Assembly: GCA_020632925.1 (NCBI GenBank)
Contig: JACKER010000034.1
Location: 1 to 63,559, forward strand
DNA from: Alphaproteobacteria bacterium
GTDB taxonomy: Bacteria > Myxococcota_A > UBA796 > GCA-2862545
Direction of reading: 5' to 3'
Length of the DNA: 63,559 nucleotides
Position 1 is the first letter of the stretch, and the number at the start of each line of letters is the position of its first letter. The notes under the pieces are model-generated. The model was not told the DNA's origin and searched no databases. It saw only the letters and a list, made by a program, of their open reading frames with translations. Below are positions 1-8,673 of the stretch, piece by piece. The position numbers and the translations under genes are program-made.

Positions 1-1481
1 TCGCTCGTGAACAACAGCTCCGCGCCGTCGACACCCTCGGCGTCGCGGTTGAGCTGGACCGACCGCGTGATCGGCATCACCACGGCCCCGCCGAGGCTCC
101 GCACGATCGGGTGCGTCAGGCGTCGGTCGGCCTCGAGCACCAGCAGCGACGGGTCGTCCACGCCGAGCAGCTGGCTCTTGAAATCGAGGTCGACCACGAG
201 ATCGTCGCCGACCCGCACGCCGGCCCGCTCGAGCTCGGCGGTCGTGTCCGACACGGTCCCGGGGTCGACCATCACCAGCACGCGCCCGCCCTGCGCGAGG
301 TACGCGATGAGCGCCTCCCGCTCGTACGGGAACCACTCCTCGGTCGGACTCGCGACGACCACGACCTCGCAGTCCGAAGGCACGCCCTCGCGCGCGGGGT
401 GCACCATCCGGACCTTGTAGTTCAGCGACTCGAGCTCGGTCCGCGCGCCGCCGAACCCCGTGAGGTCGCGGTCGTCGTCCGGGTCGGGCTCGCCGTGCCC
501 CTGGACCCAGCAGACGTCGTGCTCGCCGGTGGCCTGGAGCAGGACGAGCTCGCGCACCAGGCGCTCCTCGGTCACCACCCCCTCGATGCGCCGGTTCTTC
601 TCGCCGGCCTCGATGATGAGCGTGCCCGCGTCCCCGCTCACCAGGTTCTCCTTGGCCAGGCGCGGCTCGAGCAGCGGGTCCACCCACTCCACCGAGAGCT
701 GGCTGGAGGCGTCGGTGAACTTGCGGAGCAGGTCCTCGACCGCCTGCCGATCCGGGTGCCCCAGGCCATAGAACGCGAGGATCCGGACGGGCTCGTTCAG
801 CCCCTGGACGACCGAGACGGACTGCTCCGACAGCGAGAAGAGCTGGGCCTTCGTCAGATCCCAGGTGTGGTCGTTGCGCCGCGCCAGCGCCCACGAGCCG
901 ACCGAGAGCGCGCCCATGAGGACGACGAGGATCCACGCGCCCAGGCCGTACACGAAGCCGCGGGAGGTCGCGATCGAGCCGACGACCTGCCGATCGGCCA
1001 CGGCATAGGTCAGCAGCAGCGCGCCGCCGACCCCGAGCATCCAGATGGCCTCGCCTTCCACGGCGCGCGCCGCGCCGGCCGTGACCAGCCCTCCACCGGC
1101 GAGCACCGCGCCGCTGACGCCCACGAACCAGCTCGCGCCGGGCTCCGCGACGGCGGACAACACCTGCCGCCCGGCGACCGCGAGGAACGGGACCGCGAGC
1201 GCGACCAGCACGCCCGTCTGCTCGTCGGCGTCCACGTCGTCGACCGAGCGCAGCCAGAAGGCGACGCCCGCCGCGGGCAGGATCGCGGCCAGGGCCATCA
1301 GCGGCGTGCGCGCACGGATCGCGTCGCCCACGAACCCGAGGACCGCCACGCCGACGCCAGCGGCGCGCAGGCTCGACGCCAGCTCACCGAGGTCGAGCGC
1401 GGCCAACAGCCCGCCGAGGCCCACCAGCGCGACGCCGAGGACCACGGCCACCCGGGCGGCCAACGCGATCGGGTCCTTCAC
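1..1481 (-). CDS. GldG-like ABC transporter auxiliary protein (3' end outside window)
   Basis: The frame is open without a stop from a GTG at 1481 to the left window edge, so about 493 residues are seen and the C-terminus is missing. The N-terminal ~190 residues carry several hydrophobic segments. From about residue 200 follows a soluble region with the GldG-family trait of an extracytoplasmic domain asking for polymer or substrate handling (segments such as FSLSEQSVSVVQGLNEPVRI and GQGGRVLVMVDPGT-like strands). The GTG overlaps the stop of the upstream permease by 4 bases (GTGA). With the permease and ATPase it forms a three-gene GldA/GldF/GldG-type exporter, known from gliding motility but also common in non-gliders. 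Substrate unknown. Confidence 0.8.
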   Translation of the reverse strand, partial: MKDPIALAARVAVVLGVALVGLGGLLAALDLGELASSLRAAGVGVAVLGFVGDAIRARTPLMALAAILPAAGVAFWLRSVDDVDADEQTGVLVALAVPFLAVAGRQVLSAVAEPGASWFVGVSGAVLAGGGLVTAGAARAVEGEAIWMLGVGGALLLTYAVADRQVVGSIATSRGFVYGLGAWILVVLMGALSVGSWALARRNDHTWDLTKAQLFSLSEQSVSVVQGLNEPVRILAFYGLGHPDRQAVEDLLRKFTDASSQLSVEWVDPLLEPRLAKENLVSGDAGTLIIEAGEKNRRIEGVVTEERLVRELVLLQATGEHDVCWVQGHGEPDPDDDRDLTGFGGARTELESLNYKVRMVHPAREGVPSDCEVVVVASPTEEWFPYEREALIAYLAQGGRVLVMVDPGTVSDTTAELERAGVRVGDDLVVDLDFKSQLLGVDDPSLLVLEADRRLTHPIVRSLGGAVVMPITRSVQLNRDAEGVDGAELLFTS

Positions 1482-2230
1482 CTCCACCGGAAGCTCTCCA
1501 TGCGCTGCAGCGTCGCGAACAGGAAGAACGCGGTGAACGCGACGTACCAGGTCACGTCGGACAGGCGGACCGCGCCGCGGAGCAGGTCGTTCATGTGGGT
1601 GACCAGCGAGACCTGCGCGAACCAGTCGTTGGGGTCGCTCGAGCCCCAGGACACCACCACCAGCGCCAGCGAGCCCGCGAACGTGAGCAGCGCCGCCACG
1701 ATCTGGTTGGAGGTGAGCGAGGACATCAGCATCCCGAGCGACAGGAGGGAGGCCGAGACCAGCCCCAGCGCGAGGTATCCGCCGACCAGGGCACCCGGGT
1801 CCGGCGTGGCCCACTGGAGCAGCCCGAGCGGGAACTGCAGCGTCCCCGCCAGCATGACCCCGACGAACGCGAGCTGGCCGAGGAACTTGCCGAGCACGAT
1901 CTCGGCCGTCGTCACCGGGCTCGTCATCAGCAGCTCGAGCGTCCGCTGCTTGACCTCCTCCGCGAAGACCCGCATCGAGAGCAGCGGCACGACCATGATC
2001 AGCACGATGGCGCAGTTGCCGAAGAACGGGACGAACAGCCAGTCCGTCAGGTTCATCTGCGCGCCGCCGTACGGGTCGAACGCGACCTGCTGGCCCTGCA
2101 GGACGTAGTTCTGGACCATCAGCACCCAGAACAGCCCGGTGAGGAAGAGCCAGCCGCAGAGCACGAGCCAGCCGACGGCGGTGGTGAAGTTGGAGCGCAG
2201 CTCGCGCGACGCGATGGTGAGCACGTTCAC
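1478..2230 (-). CDS. ABC-2 type permease, GldF-like
   Basis: A 250-residue integral membrane protein starting VNVLTIASRELRS, with about six hydrophobic segments and the ABC-2 signature region around FAEEVKQRTLELLMTSPV, which in this family contacts the ATPase. It starts at a GTG that overlaps the ATPase stop by 4 bases and ends in a 4-base overlap with the GldG-like gene, so the three products are probably made in fixed ratio. Length fits GldF. The role is inferred as the membrane channel of an exporter; the cargo cannot be read from sequence. Confidence 0.88.
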   Translation of the reverse strand: MNVLTIASRELRSNFTTAVGWLVLCGWLFLTGLFWVLMVQNYVLQGQQVAFDPYGGAQMNLTDWLFVPFFGNCAIVLIMVVPLLSMRVFAEEVKQRTLELLMTSPVTTAEIVLGKFLGQLAFVGVMLAGTLQFPLGLLQWATPDPGALVGGYLALGLVSASLLSLGMLMSSLTSNQIVAALLTFAGSLALVVVSWGSSDPNDWFAQVSLVTHMNDLLRGAVRLSDVTWYVAFTAFFLFATLQRMESFRWR

Positions 2231-3144
2231 GGCTGCTCCAGGGGCGTGCCGGTGTCCTGCCGCGTCAGGCGGAGGAACACGTCCTCGAGGCCGCGCTGGG
2301 ACCCGAGCTCGAGCAGCCCGCGCGACACCGCGACGTTCGCGACCGCCTCGCGGATGTCGGCGCCGGCGTCGATCTGGAAGGTCCGCGTCCCGTCGAAGGA
2401 CACGCGGTGCACCTCGCCGAGACCCTCGAGCTCTTGCTGCAGACCCGGGTCTGGTCGCGCCACGACGAGCCGGATGCGGCTGGTGCTGCGGGCCAGCGAC
2501 TCCATCGTGTCCTGCGCGACGATGCGACCGCGGTGGATGATGATCGCGCGGTCGCAGATGGCCTCGACCTCGGACAGCACGTGCGTCGACAGCACGACCG
2601 TCACCTCGCCCTGGGCGAGCTCCCGGATGAGGTCGCGGATCTCGACGCGCTGCGCAGGGTCCAGGCCGGACGTGGGCTCGTCGAGGATGAGCACCTGCGG
2701 CGAGTGGACGAGCGCCTGGGCGAGCCCCACGCGCTGGCGGTACCCCTTGGACAGGTGGTCGATCAGGCGGTGCGCGACGGACTCGAGCCCGACCCGCTTC
2801 ATCACGCGCTCGGTGTCCTCCACCGGATCCTTCGCGCCCTTGAGCCGCCCGCAGAACCGTAGGAAGGAGCGGACCGTCATCTCGGTGTACAGCGGCGGGA
2901 CCTCGGGGAGGTACCCCACGATCCGCTTGACCGAGCGCGGATCCTCCAGCACGTCGATCCCGCCGATCATGGCGCGGCCGTCGGTCGCCCCGAGCGAGCC
3001 CGTCAGGATGCGCATCGTCGTGCTCTTCCCGGCACCGTTGGGGCCCAGGAAGCCGACGATCTCGCCCTTCTCCACCGTGAACTCGAGGCGATCGATCGCT
3101 ATCGTCGTCCCGTAGGTCTTCGTCAGCTGCTCGACGCGGATCAC
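2227..3144 (-). CDS. ABC transporter ATPase, GldA-like
   Basis: A 305-residue ATPase with Walker A GPNGAGKST (about 35-43), signature LSKGYRQRVGLAQAL, Walker B VLILDEPTSGLDP and the switch His in LSTHVLSEVE. The C-terminal ~80 residues form the extension typical of ABC-2 exporter ATPases. It begins 45 bases after the start of the divergent/adjacent Sua5 gene block and is the first gene of the three-gene exporter operon. Start is ATG at 3144; no strong purine-rich site is obvious. Confidence 0.92.
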   Translation of the reverse strand: MIRVEQLTKTYGTTIAIDRLEFTVEKGEIVGFLGPNGAGKSTTMRILTGSLGATDGRAMIGGIDVLEDPRSVKRIVGYLPEVPPLYTEMTVRSFLRFCGRLKGAKDPVEDTERVMKRVGLESVAHRLIDHLSKGYRQRVGLAQALVHSPQVLILDEPTSGLDPAQRVEIRDLIRELAQGEVTVVLSTHVLSEVEAICDRAIIIHRGRIVAQDTMESLARSTSRIRLVVARPDPGLQQELEGLGEVHRVSFDGTRTFQIDAGADIREAVANVAVSRGLLELGSQRGLEDVFLRLTRQDTGTPLEQP

Positions 3145-3188
3145 GCTTCCATCCCGCGGGCGAACCTGTAGTCACCTGAAGTCATCCG

Positions 3189-4169
3189 TCAAGGCCGGCG
3201 CGCGGCCGCGCGCTCGAGACGGTCGGCGATGGCGTGCCCCAGACCCGTACGGTCGGGCCACCGCTCGGCGACGATGGGCAGCCCGGCCCCGTCGAGCTCG
3301 CGCAGCGCAGCGAACAGCCTACGGGCGGCCTCCGCGGCATCTCCGCCCTCGGACAGCACGACCACCGACCCGTCGGCGCGAACACGGTCCGCCGAGCCCG
3401 ACGCCAGCAACGCGCTCACCCGCCCGAGCTCCCCCTCCGCGCGGTCCACCAGGGTGAGCGGTACGGAGGGAGCGTAGTGCGACGCGAGCTGCCCCGGCGC
3501 CTCGATGGCCCCGCCGCGACCGTCCCGCACCGGCCGCCCGAGCAGCTCCGCCACGCGCTCGGCAGCCACCCCACCCGGCCGTAGGAGCCGCGGGACTCCG
3601 TCCGGTTCGATCGCGAGCACGGTGGATTCGAGCCCCACCCGGCACGGGCCACCGTCGAGCACGTAGGGCACGCGGTCCCCGAGCTCCGCGACCACCGCCT
3701 CCGCCGTCGTCGGGCTCACCCGACCGAAGCGGTTCGCGCTCGGCGCCACCAGCGGCTCGCCCACCGCCGCAATCAGCGAGCGAGCGACGGGGTGATCGGG
3801 CGATCGCACGGCCGCCGTGGGCAGGCCGCTGGTCGCGAGATCGGGCACCGCCTCCCGTCGGGGCAGCACGAGCGTGAGCGGACCGGGCCACAGCGCCGCG
3901 GTCAGGCGCTCGACCGCTTCGCGAGCGGGTGCCTCGAGCACGTCCCGATCCCACACCGTCCACGCCTGCTCGACGTCCACCACGTGGGCGATGAGCGGAT
4001 CGAACAGCGGACGCTCCTTCGCCGCGAACACGGACGCGATCGCGTCGGTCCGCCAGACCACCGCCGCCAGGCCGTAGACGGTCTCGGTCGGCATGCCGAG
4101 GATCCCGCCCGCGAGCAGGTGATCCGCCGCGATACGGATGCCGGATTCATCAGGTGGAAGCACGATCAT
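3189..4169 (-). CDS. tsaC: L-threonylcarbamoyladenylate synthase, long Sua5 form
   Basis: A 326-residue YrdC/Sua5 protein that makes threonylcarbamoyl-AMP from Thr, bicarbonate and ATP for the t6A37 modification of ANN-decoding tRNAs. Visible are the entry motif GILGMPTETVYGLAA, the AKERPLFDPL nucleotide/phosphate loop, the APSANRFGRVSPT motif and a C-terminal Sua5 domain beginning near LLRPGG, with the conserved linker APGQLASHYAP. The C-terminal domain makes it the Sua5 rather than the short TsaC type. It lies on the same strand as the ABC operon with a 44-base gap. Confidence 0.93.
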   Translation of the reverse strand: MIVLPPDESGIRIAADHLLAGGILGMPTETVYGLAAVVWRTDAIASVFAAKERPLFDPLIAHVVDVEQAWTVWDRDVLEAPAREAVERLTAALWPGPLTLVLPRREAVPDLATSGLPTAAVRSPDHPVARSLIAAVGEPLVAPSANRFGRVSPTTAEAVVAELGDRVPYVLDGGPCRVGLESTVLAIEPDGVPRLLRPGGVAAERVAELLGRPVRDGRGGAIEAPGQLASHYAPSVPLTLVDRAEGELGRVSALLASGSADRVRADGSVVVLSEGGDAAEAARRLFAALRELDGAGLPIVAERWPDRTGLGHAIADRLERAAARRP

Positions 4170-4261
4170 GGAAGCAGGTCAAATGCCTTTCGGACGCGAT
4201 CGTCCGAGGGGAGTAACGCGACCGGCCCCCGCCGGTGTCCAGGGAACATCGAGAGGTGATC

Positions 4262-4903
4262 GTGTCCGCCATCCTGTTCGCTCTCCTCGCTCCGTCCGCC
4301 CACGCCGAGTCGGTGATCGAGTTCAAGACCACGAGCCCCGTGGCGATCTTCGTCGACGGCCAGCAGGCCACGCTGACGAGCAACCTCAAGCAGCGCGTGA
4401 GCGGGCTCGAGCCCGGCGTCCACGAGCTGCGGGTCTCCGGCATGTTCGGCAAGACGCTGTACGAGGCCGAGATCGACATCCCGGACGGTACGATCACGAC
4501 CGCCGAGTGGGACCACGGCGAGGTGAAGGTGCTGGGCACCGACTGGCTGGAGGAGGACCCCGAGGTGATCGCGGTCGCCGAGCCCCAGGAGGAGGAGCCC
4601 GCGCCGGTCGAGCAGGCCGTCGAGGAGCCGGTGGAGGTCGCCGCTGCCGAGCCGCTCGCGATCCCCGTGGAGGAGCCGCCGGCGCCGCAGCCGCCGCCCA
4701 CCCCGGTCGCCACCGCCCCCGAGGTGAAGGAGGCCACCGCGCTCCCGACCTCGGTCAAGCCGCGGACGCTCACCGTCCAGGCCACCGACGGCATGCGGAT
4801 CGCCGTCGTCCACGAGGGCCGGACGCTGACGATCGTGGTCGAGGACGACGGCTTCCGCATCATGGACGCGTCCGGCACGGAGCTCGCGCTCGGCACCGAG
4901 TAG
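4262..4903 (+). CDS. secreted PEGA-like protein with Glu/Pro-rich linker
   Basis: About 213 residues. GTG at 4262 is preferred because GAGAGG (4251-4256) sits just upstream; GTG 4256 and 4235 are in frame. A short signal peptide (VSAILFALLAPSAHA) is followed by a PEGA-like fold (SPVAIFVDGQQATL...GLEPGVHELRVSG), then an acidic, proline-rich linker rich in EEP and VEE, and a C-terminal ~45-residue strand-rich segment. PEGA domains are surface or periplasmic beta modules; no enzyme motif is seen. Followed after 13 bases by the Cys-cluster gene, so probably co-transcribed. Confidence 0.7.
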   Translation: MSAILFALLAPSAHAESVIEFKTTSPVAIFVDGQQATLTSNLKQRVSGLEPGVHELRVSGMFGKTLYEAEIDIPDGTITTAEWDHGEVKVLGTDWLEEDPEVIAVAEPQEEEPAPVEQAVEEPVEVAAAEPLAIPVEEPPAPQPPPTPVATAPEVKEATALPTSVKPRTLTVQATDGMRIAVVHEGRTLTIVVEDDGFRIMDASGTELALGTE

Positions 4904-4916
4904 TAGCATCGCGGGG

Positions 4917-5915
4917 ATGCAGGTCCCCGATCCGCTGCTGCGCGTGCTGCCCGAGCTGGCCGACCTCCCGTTCGGGGCCGAGCCGCTCGCGTCCTGCGCC
5001 TCCTGCGCGATGGCGCCGCGCCCGTCGGACCCCGACGCGGTCTTCGTGTCGCCGACGCGGTGCTGCACCTACCACCCGCGGCTCGCGAGCTTCCTCGCCG
5101 GACGCGCCCTGCGTCGCGGGGGTGTCGGGGCGGAGCGGATCCGTCAGCGACTGCGAAACCCGGACGGCGTGAGTGAGCTGGGGATCGTGCCGCCCACGGG
5201 CACCCGCGAGCGCTGGGCCGGGCGGACGGCCCAGGTGTTCGGGCGGGACCCGAGCTTCGCCTGCCCCTACTGGGTGGAGGGGCCGCTCGGGTGCAGCATC
5301 CACGAGGACCGCGACGCCGTGTGTCGCACCTGGCACTGCAAGGTCGTGACCGGGCAGCGGGGACAGGTCGCGTGGACGGCGGCCAACGTGCTCGTGGCCT
5401 CGCTCGAGCGGCGGCTGGCGCGGTGGTGCGCGGAGCGGGCGCCCGCCGACGTGCGCGGGGTGGAGTGGCTCCCGGGGGACGTGGCGGAGCGCTGGTTCGT
5501 GGACGCCGCGCGGCTCGTGGACGAGGCCTCGGACGAGGAGCTGCGCGCGCTGCGGACGAGCCGGGTGGAGGCGCTGGTCGAGGCGGCGGCGCGCCGTGCG
5601 GCCGAGCGCGACCGCCCGCTGCCCGACGTGGTCGTGCCCACGCTCGCGAGCTGGGAGCGGCGACCCGAGGGGTTCTCGGTGACCTCGTTCTCCCCGTTCG
5701 ACCGGGTGCTGCTGCCGCCGTGGATCTTCGAGCTGCTCTCGCGGCTGGACGGCGAGCGCACCTGGCGCGACGCGGTGGACCAGGCCTCGGACGCGCTCGG
5801 GCACCCGATCGCGCACGACCTCGTGTGGATGTTGTGGAGCCGGGGGCTGGTCGGGGTGCCCGTCGAGAACGAGGGCAGCGACATCCCCGTCCTCAGCGTC
5901 CTCCCCGACGATTAG
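4917..5915 (+). CDS. YkgJ-like Cys-cluster protein
   Basis: 332 residues. The N-terminal half contains a Cys-rich cluster: CASCAM, CCTYHP, CPYW and GCSIHEDRDAVCRTWHCK (about residues 27-140). This pattern resembles the zinc/iron-chelating YkgJ (CxxCxxxCC) family, although the spacing is expanded. The C-terminal ~190 residues are alpha-helical and of unknown function, ending with a winged-helix-like segment (ISLL-like WRDAVDQASDALG). Likely metal binding; the role is unknown. It ends 5 bases before the convergent cytochrome gene. Confidence 0.65.
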   Translation: MQVPDPLLRVLPELADLPFGAEPLASCASCAMAPRPSDPDAVFVSPTRCCTYHPRLASFLAGRALRRGGVGAERIRQRLRNPDGVSELGIVPPTGTRERWAGRTAQVFGRDPSFACPYWVEGPLGCSIHEDRDAVCRTWHCKVVTGQRGQVAWTAANVLVASLERRLARWCAERAPADVRGVEWLPGDVAERWFVDAARLVDEASDEELRALRTSRVEALVEAAARRAAERDRPLPDVVVPTLASWERRPEGFSVTSFSPFDRVLLPPWIFELLSRLDGERTWRDAVDQASDALGHPIAHDLVWMLWSRGLVGVPVENEGSDIPVLSVLPDD

Positions 5916-5920
5916 CCTGG

Positions 5921-7891
5921 CTAGAGACTCTCGAGGTAGGCGACGAGCGCGTCGAGCTCGTGGTCCGACAGCGAGGAGGTGTCGCCCATCGACCCGTCGC
6001 GGACGCGCAGCATCAGCGTGCGCAGGTCGGGGGCGGACCCGTCGTGGAGGTACGGCGCGGTCGCGGCGACGCCGACGAGGGTGGGCGTGTTCACGTGCTT
6101 CAGCCCGAACATGTCGTGGAAGTCGTTGTCCGTCCGCTGCTCGCCCCCGTGGCACTCGACGCACCCCACCTCGGCACGCCCGAAGACCTCTTCGCCCAGC
6201 CGCACGAGCTCCGAGTCCTCACCCTTGCGGGGCGTGTCCACGCCGGCCTGCCAGGCCACGAAGGCCTCGATCCGCGCGGCCTCCGTGTCGCTCAGACCCT
6301 GGCCACCCATCCGCCCGGAGCTCGTGATCTGGGCCTCGTGCGCCACGGACGCCACGTCCAGCGTCCAGGTCACGGGAGCCGTGAGCGCGGCGGGGCCCGC
6401 CAGGCTCGGCGTCTGCCGGACGCCGTCCTCGAACGTCCAGGTGAAGCCGTCGTTGCGGCCCTCCATGTGGCAGGTGCCGCAGCTCACGCCGGCGCCGTCC
6501 GCCGCCATGCGCCGGTCGGTCGCGGAGAAGAAGAGCCGCCGGCCGGCCTCCACGTCGTCGTCCAGCCAGCTCTTCCCCACCACGTGGCGGGCGGCGATCC
6601 GGCGAGCACGGAGTCCGTCCTGCACGTCCTCGTCACCGTCGAGCAGCGCCTCGATCTTCGCCGTCGGGATCGACGAGATGCTGCGGTGGCCTCGCTCGTG
6701 CACCCACAGATTCCCACCGCCGTCCATCGCGATCCCCGACGGGTTGCCCTCGGTCTCGACGAAGCGCTGGCGCCGCTCGTAGAACCCGCCATCCGCCGGG
6801 AAGTGGAACCCGCTGCCCGACATCGTCGTGAACTCGTTCGAGACCGACGGCTCCATCCCCTGGCCCTCCTGGGGCCGCAGGTCCACGACCGCCACCGCGT
6901 CGGCCGACTCCATCGTGGCGTACACCTTCGTGCCGTCGGTGGAGAAGGTCGCGGACGAGATGTACCCGCGGTGGGTGCCATCGTGGTCGGCGCCGGACAC
7001 GAAGAACGCGATCACCGGCCCGTCGCCCTCGCCGCCGTCCTGCGGGTCGAGCGGGACGCCCACCACCGTCGGGTTGAGGCGCCCGATGCCGATCCGGCCG
7101 CCGAGGCTGGCGCCACCGCTGCTGTACCCCCCGCCCGACGCGGGCGGCTCGGTGTCGTCGGGCTGCTCCACCGGCGTGGTCGTGTCCGCGTAGATCACGG
7201 GTACGACCAGCGTGTCGCCGAACGGCGAGATCGCGGGATCGCCCGTGGGGCGCGGGTCGAGCTCCACCTCGTCGTCGCTGAACGGGTCCTCGTCGCTCGG
7301 CCGCCAGGTGTCGGGCGCGGGGATCGTGGACAGCGTCCCCTCCTCGAGGTCGATGCGCACGATGTCCGCGTCGAAGGCGGACACGACGAACAGCGCCTTG
7401 CCGGACGGGTGCAGCGCGAGCCACCGCGGATCGTCCTGGACCTTCCAGGTGCGCAGCACGTCTCGGGTGGCCGCGTCGATCTCCACGACCTCGTCGGCCT
7501 GCGAGACCGCGACGTACACCCTCGATCCGTCCGCGCTGGCCACGATGCCGTGCGGCTCGGGCCCCGTCGCGATCCGCGCCGTCTCCGTCGGCAGACCGCT
7601 CTCGTCCAGCGTCAGCACCGCGACCGCACGCGCACCACGGAGCGTGACCCACAGCTCGTCCTCACCGACCCGGGCGATCCGCGTGGGCTTGCCCGACAGC
7701 TCCATCTCGGCCGTCTCGCCGGTCTGCTGGTCGAACATCGACAGCGTCTGGTCCCAGGCCGACACGGTGAACACCTGCTGCCCGCGGGCGGCGATCGTGC
7801 TGCTGCCGGTCGGGACCGGGGCATCGCCGTCTCCGCCGGGCGTACATCCCGCGAGCATCGCGAGACAGATAAGGGACGACGCGCGCTTCAT
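5921..7891 (-). CDS. beta-propeller lipoprotein with di-heme cytochrome c peroxidase-like domain
   Basis: 656 residues, beginning MKRASSLICLAMLAGC with a lipobox at Cys16. Residues ~40-420 look like a YncE/SMP-30 type beta-propeller (repeats such as GPEPHGIVASADGSRVYVAV, DDPRWLALHPSGKALFVV). The C-terminal ~230 residues hold two heme c sites, CGTCH and CVECH, and the MauG/peroxidase signature NTPTLVGVAATAPYLHDGS. Predicted to be lipid-anchored in the periplasm and to pass electrons between two hemes. Start chosen at the ATG giving a lipoprotein signal. It is divergent from the TVP38 gene with a 34-base gap. Confidence 0.87.
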   Translation of the reverse strand: MKRASSLICLAMLAGCTPGGDGDAPVPTGSSTIAARGQQVFTVSAWDQTLSMFDQQTGETAEMELSGKPTRIARVGEDELWVTLRGARAVAVLTLDESGLPTETARIATGPEPHGIVASADGSRVYVAVSQADEVVEIDAATRDVLRTWKVQDDPRWLALHPSGKALFVVSAFDADIVRIDLEEGTLSTIPAPDTWRPSDEDPFSDDEVELDPRPTGDPAISPFGDTLVVPVIYADTTTPVEQPDDTEPPASGGGYSSGGASLGGRIGIGRLNPTVVGVPLDPQDGGEGDGPVIAFFVSGADHDGTHRGYISSATFSTDGTKVYATMESADAVAVVDLRPQEGQGMEPSVSNEFTTMSGSGFHFPADGGFYERRQRFVETEGNPSGIAMDGGGNLWVHERGHRSISSIPTAKIEALLDGDEDVQDGLRARRIAARHVVGKSWLDDDVEAGRRLFFSATDRRMAADGAGVSCGTCHMEGRNDGFTWTFEDGVRQTPSLAGPAALTAPVTWTLDVASVAHEAQITSSGRMGGQGLSDTEAARIEAFVAWQAGVDTPRKGEDSELVRLGEEVFGRAEVGCVECHGGEQRTDNDFHDMFGLKHVNTPTLVGVAATAPYLHDGSAPDLRTLMLRVRDGSMGDTSSLSDHELDALVAYLESL

Positions 7892-7925
7892 GGAGGACCC
7901 CCGTACCGTGCCGGACCCATCGATC

Positions 7926-8666
7926 ATGCCCCAGGGCGCCGCCGATCGCCACGCGGAATCACCGGCCGTCACCGTCGAGGCTCCACGTTCGAAGGCACGG
8001 ACGCTGGCGAAGCAGCTGGGCGCGGTCCTGGTGCTCGTCGCCCTCCTCGCAGGCGTGCTCGCGCTCACGCCCTGGCTGGTGGCAGGGCTGCGGTGGGTGG
8101 AGGGCGCGGGACCTGCGGGCCACGTGCTGTTCGTCGTGCTCTACCTCCTGTGCTCGGTGCTCCTGGTCCCCGCCTCGATCCTGGAGGGCGCGGCCGGATT
8201 CCTGTACGGGCCGGTCTGGGGCGTGCCGGTGGCGTCGGTGCTCGGCACGCTGGGCGCGTGTGCCTCGTTCCTGCTCGGACGGACGCTCCTGCGGCGCCGC
8301 GTCGAGGCCCGTGCCGCGAAGGACCACCGCTGGGCCTCCGTCGACCGCGCGCTGGGCGAGCACGGAGCGCGGCTCGTGTTCTGGCTCCGCCTGTCCCCGC
8401 TCGCGCCGTTCAACGCGCTGCACCTCCCCCTCGGCACCACGCGCATCTCGCTGGGGGCCTTCGCGATCGCGACCATGCTCGGCCACCTGTTTCCGGTCGT
8501 GGTGTTCGTGTTCACCGGCTCGACGGTCGACTCCCTCACCGATCTCGCGGAGGGCCGTCCGGCACCGCCGATGTGGGGCTCGATCGCGGGGCTGGTGCTC
8601 ACGCTCGTCGCGACCGCCGCGGTGACCCGGATCGCCCGCCGCGTCGTGGACCAGGCGACGGCCTGA
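7926..8666 (+). CDS. TVP38/TMEM64 (DedA-like) family membrane protein
   Basis: About 246 residues with five or six hydrophobic segments and the family core LEGAAGFLYGPVWGVPVAS followed by FWLRLSPLAPFNALHLPLG, the SNARE-associated/VTT signature (G-x-x-F/Y-G and the R-x-S/P-P motif). VTT proteins act as lipid scramblase/transporter-like membrane proteins; the substrate here is unknown. ATG 7926 is chosen because the earlier in-frame ATG at 7890 would overlap the start of the divergent cytochrome gene. Ends 7 bases before the convergent kinase gene. Confidence 0.85.
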   Translation: MPQGAADRHAESPAVTVEAPRSKARTLAKQLGAVLVLVALLAGVLALTPWLVAGLRWVEGAGPAGHVLFVVLYLLCSVLLVPASILEGAAGFLYGPVWGVPVASVLGTLGACASFLLGRTLLRRRVEARAAKDHRWASVDRALGEHGARLVFWLRLSPLAPFNALHLPLGTTRISLGAFAIATMLGHLFPVVVFVFTGSTVDSLTDLAEGRPAPPMWGSIAGLVLTLVATAAVTRIARRVVDQATA

Positions 8667-8673
8667 ATCGCCC

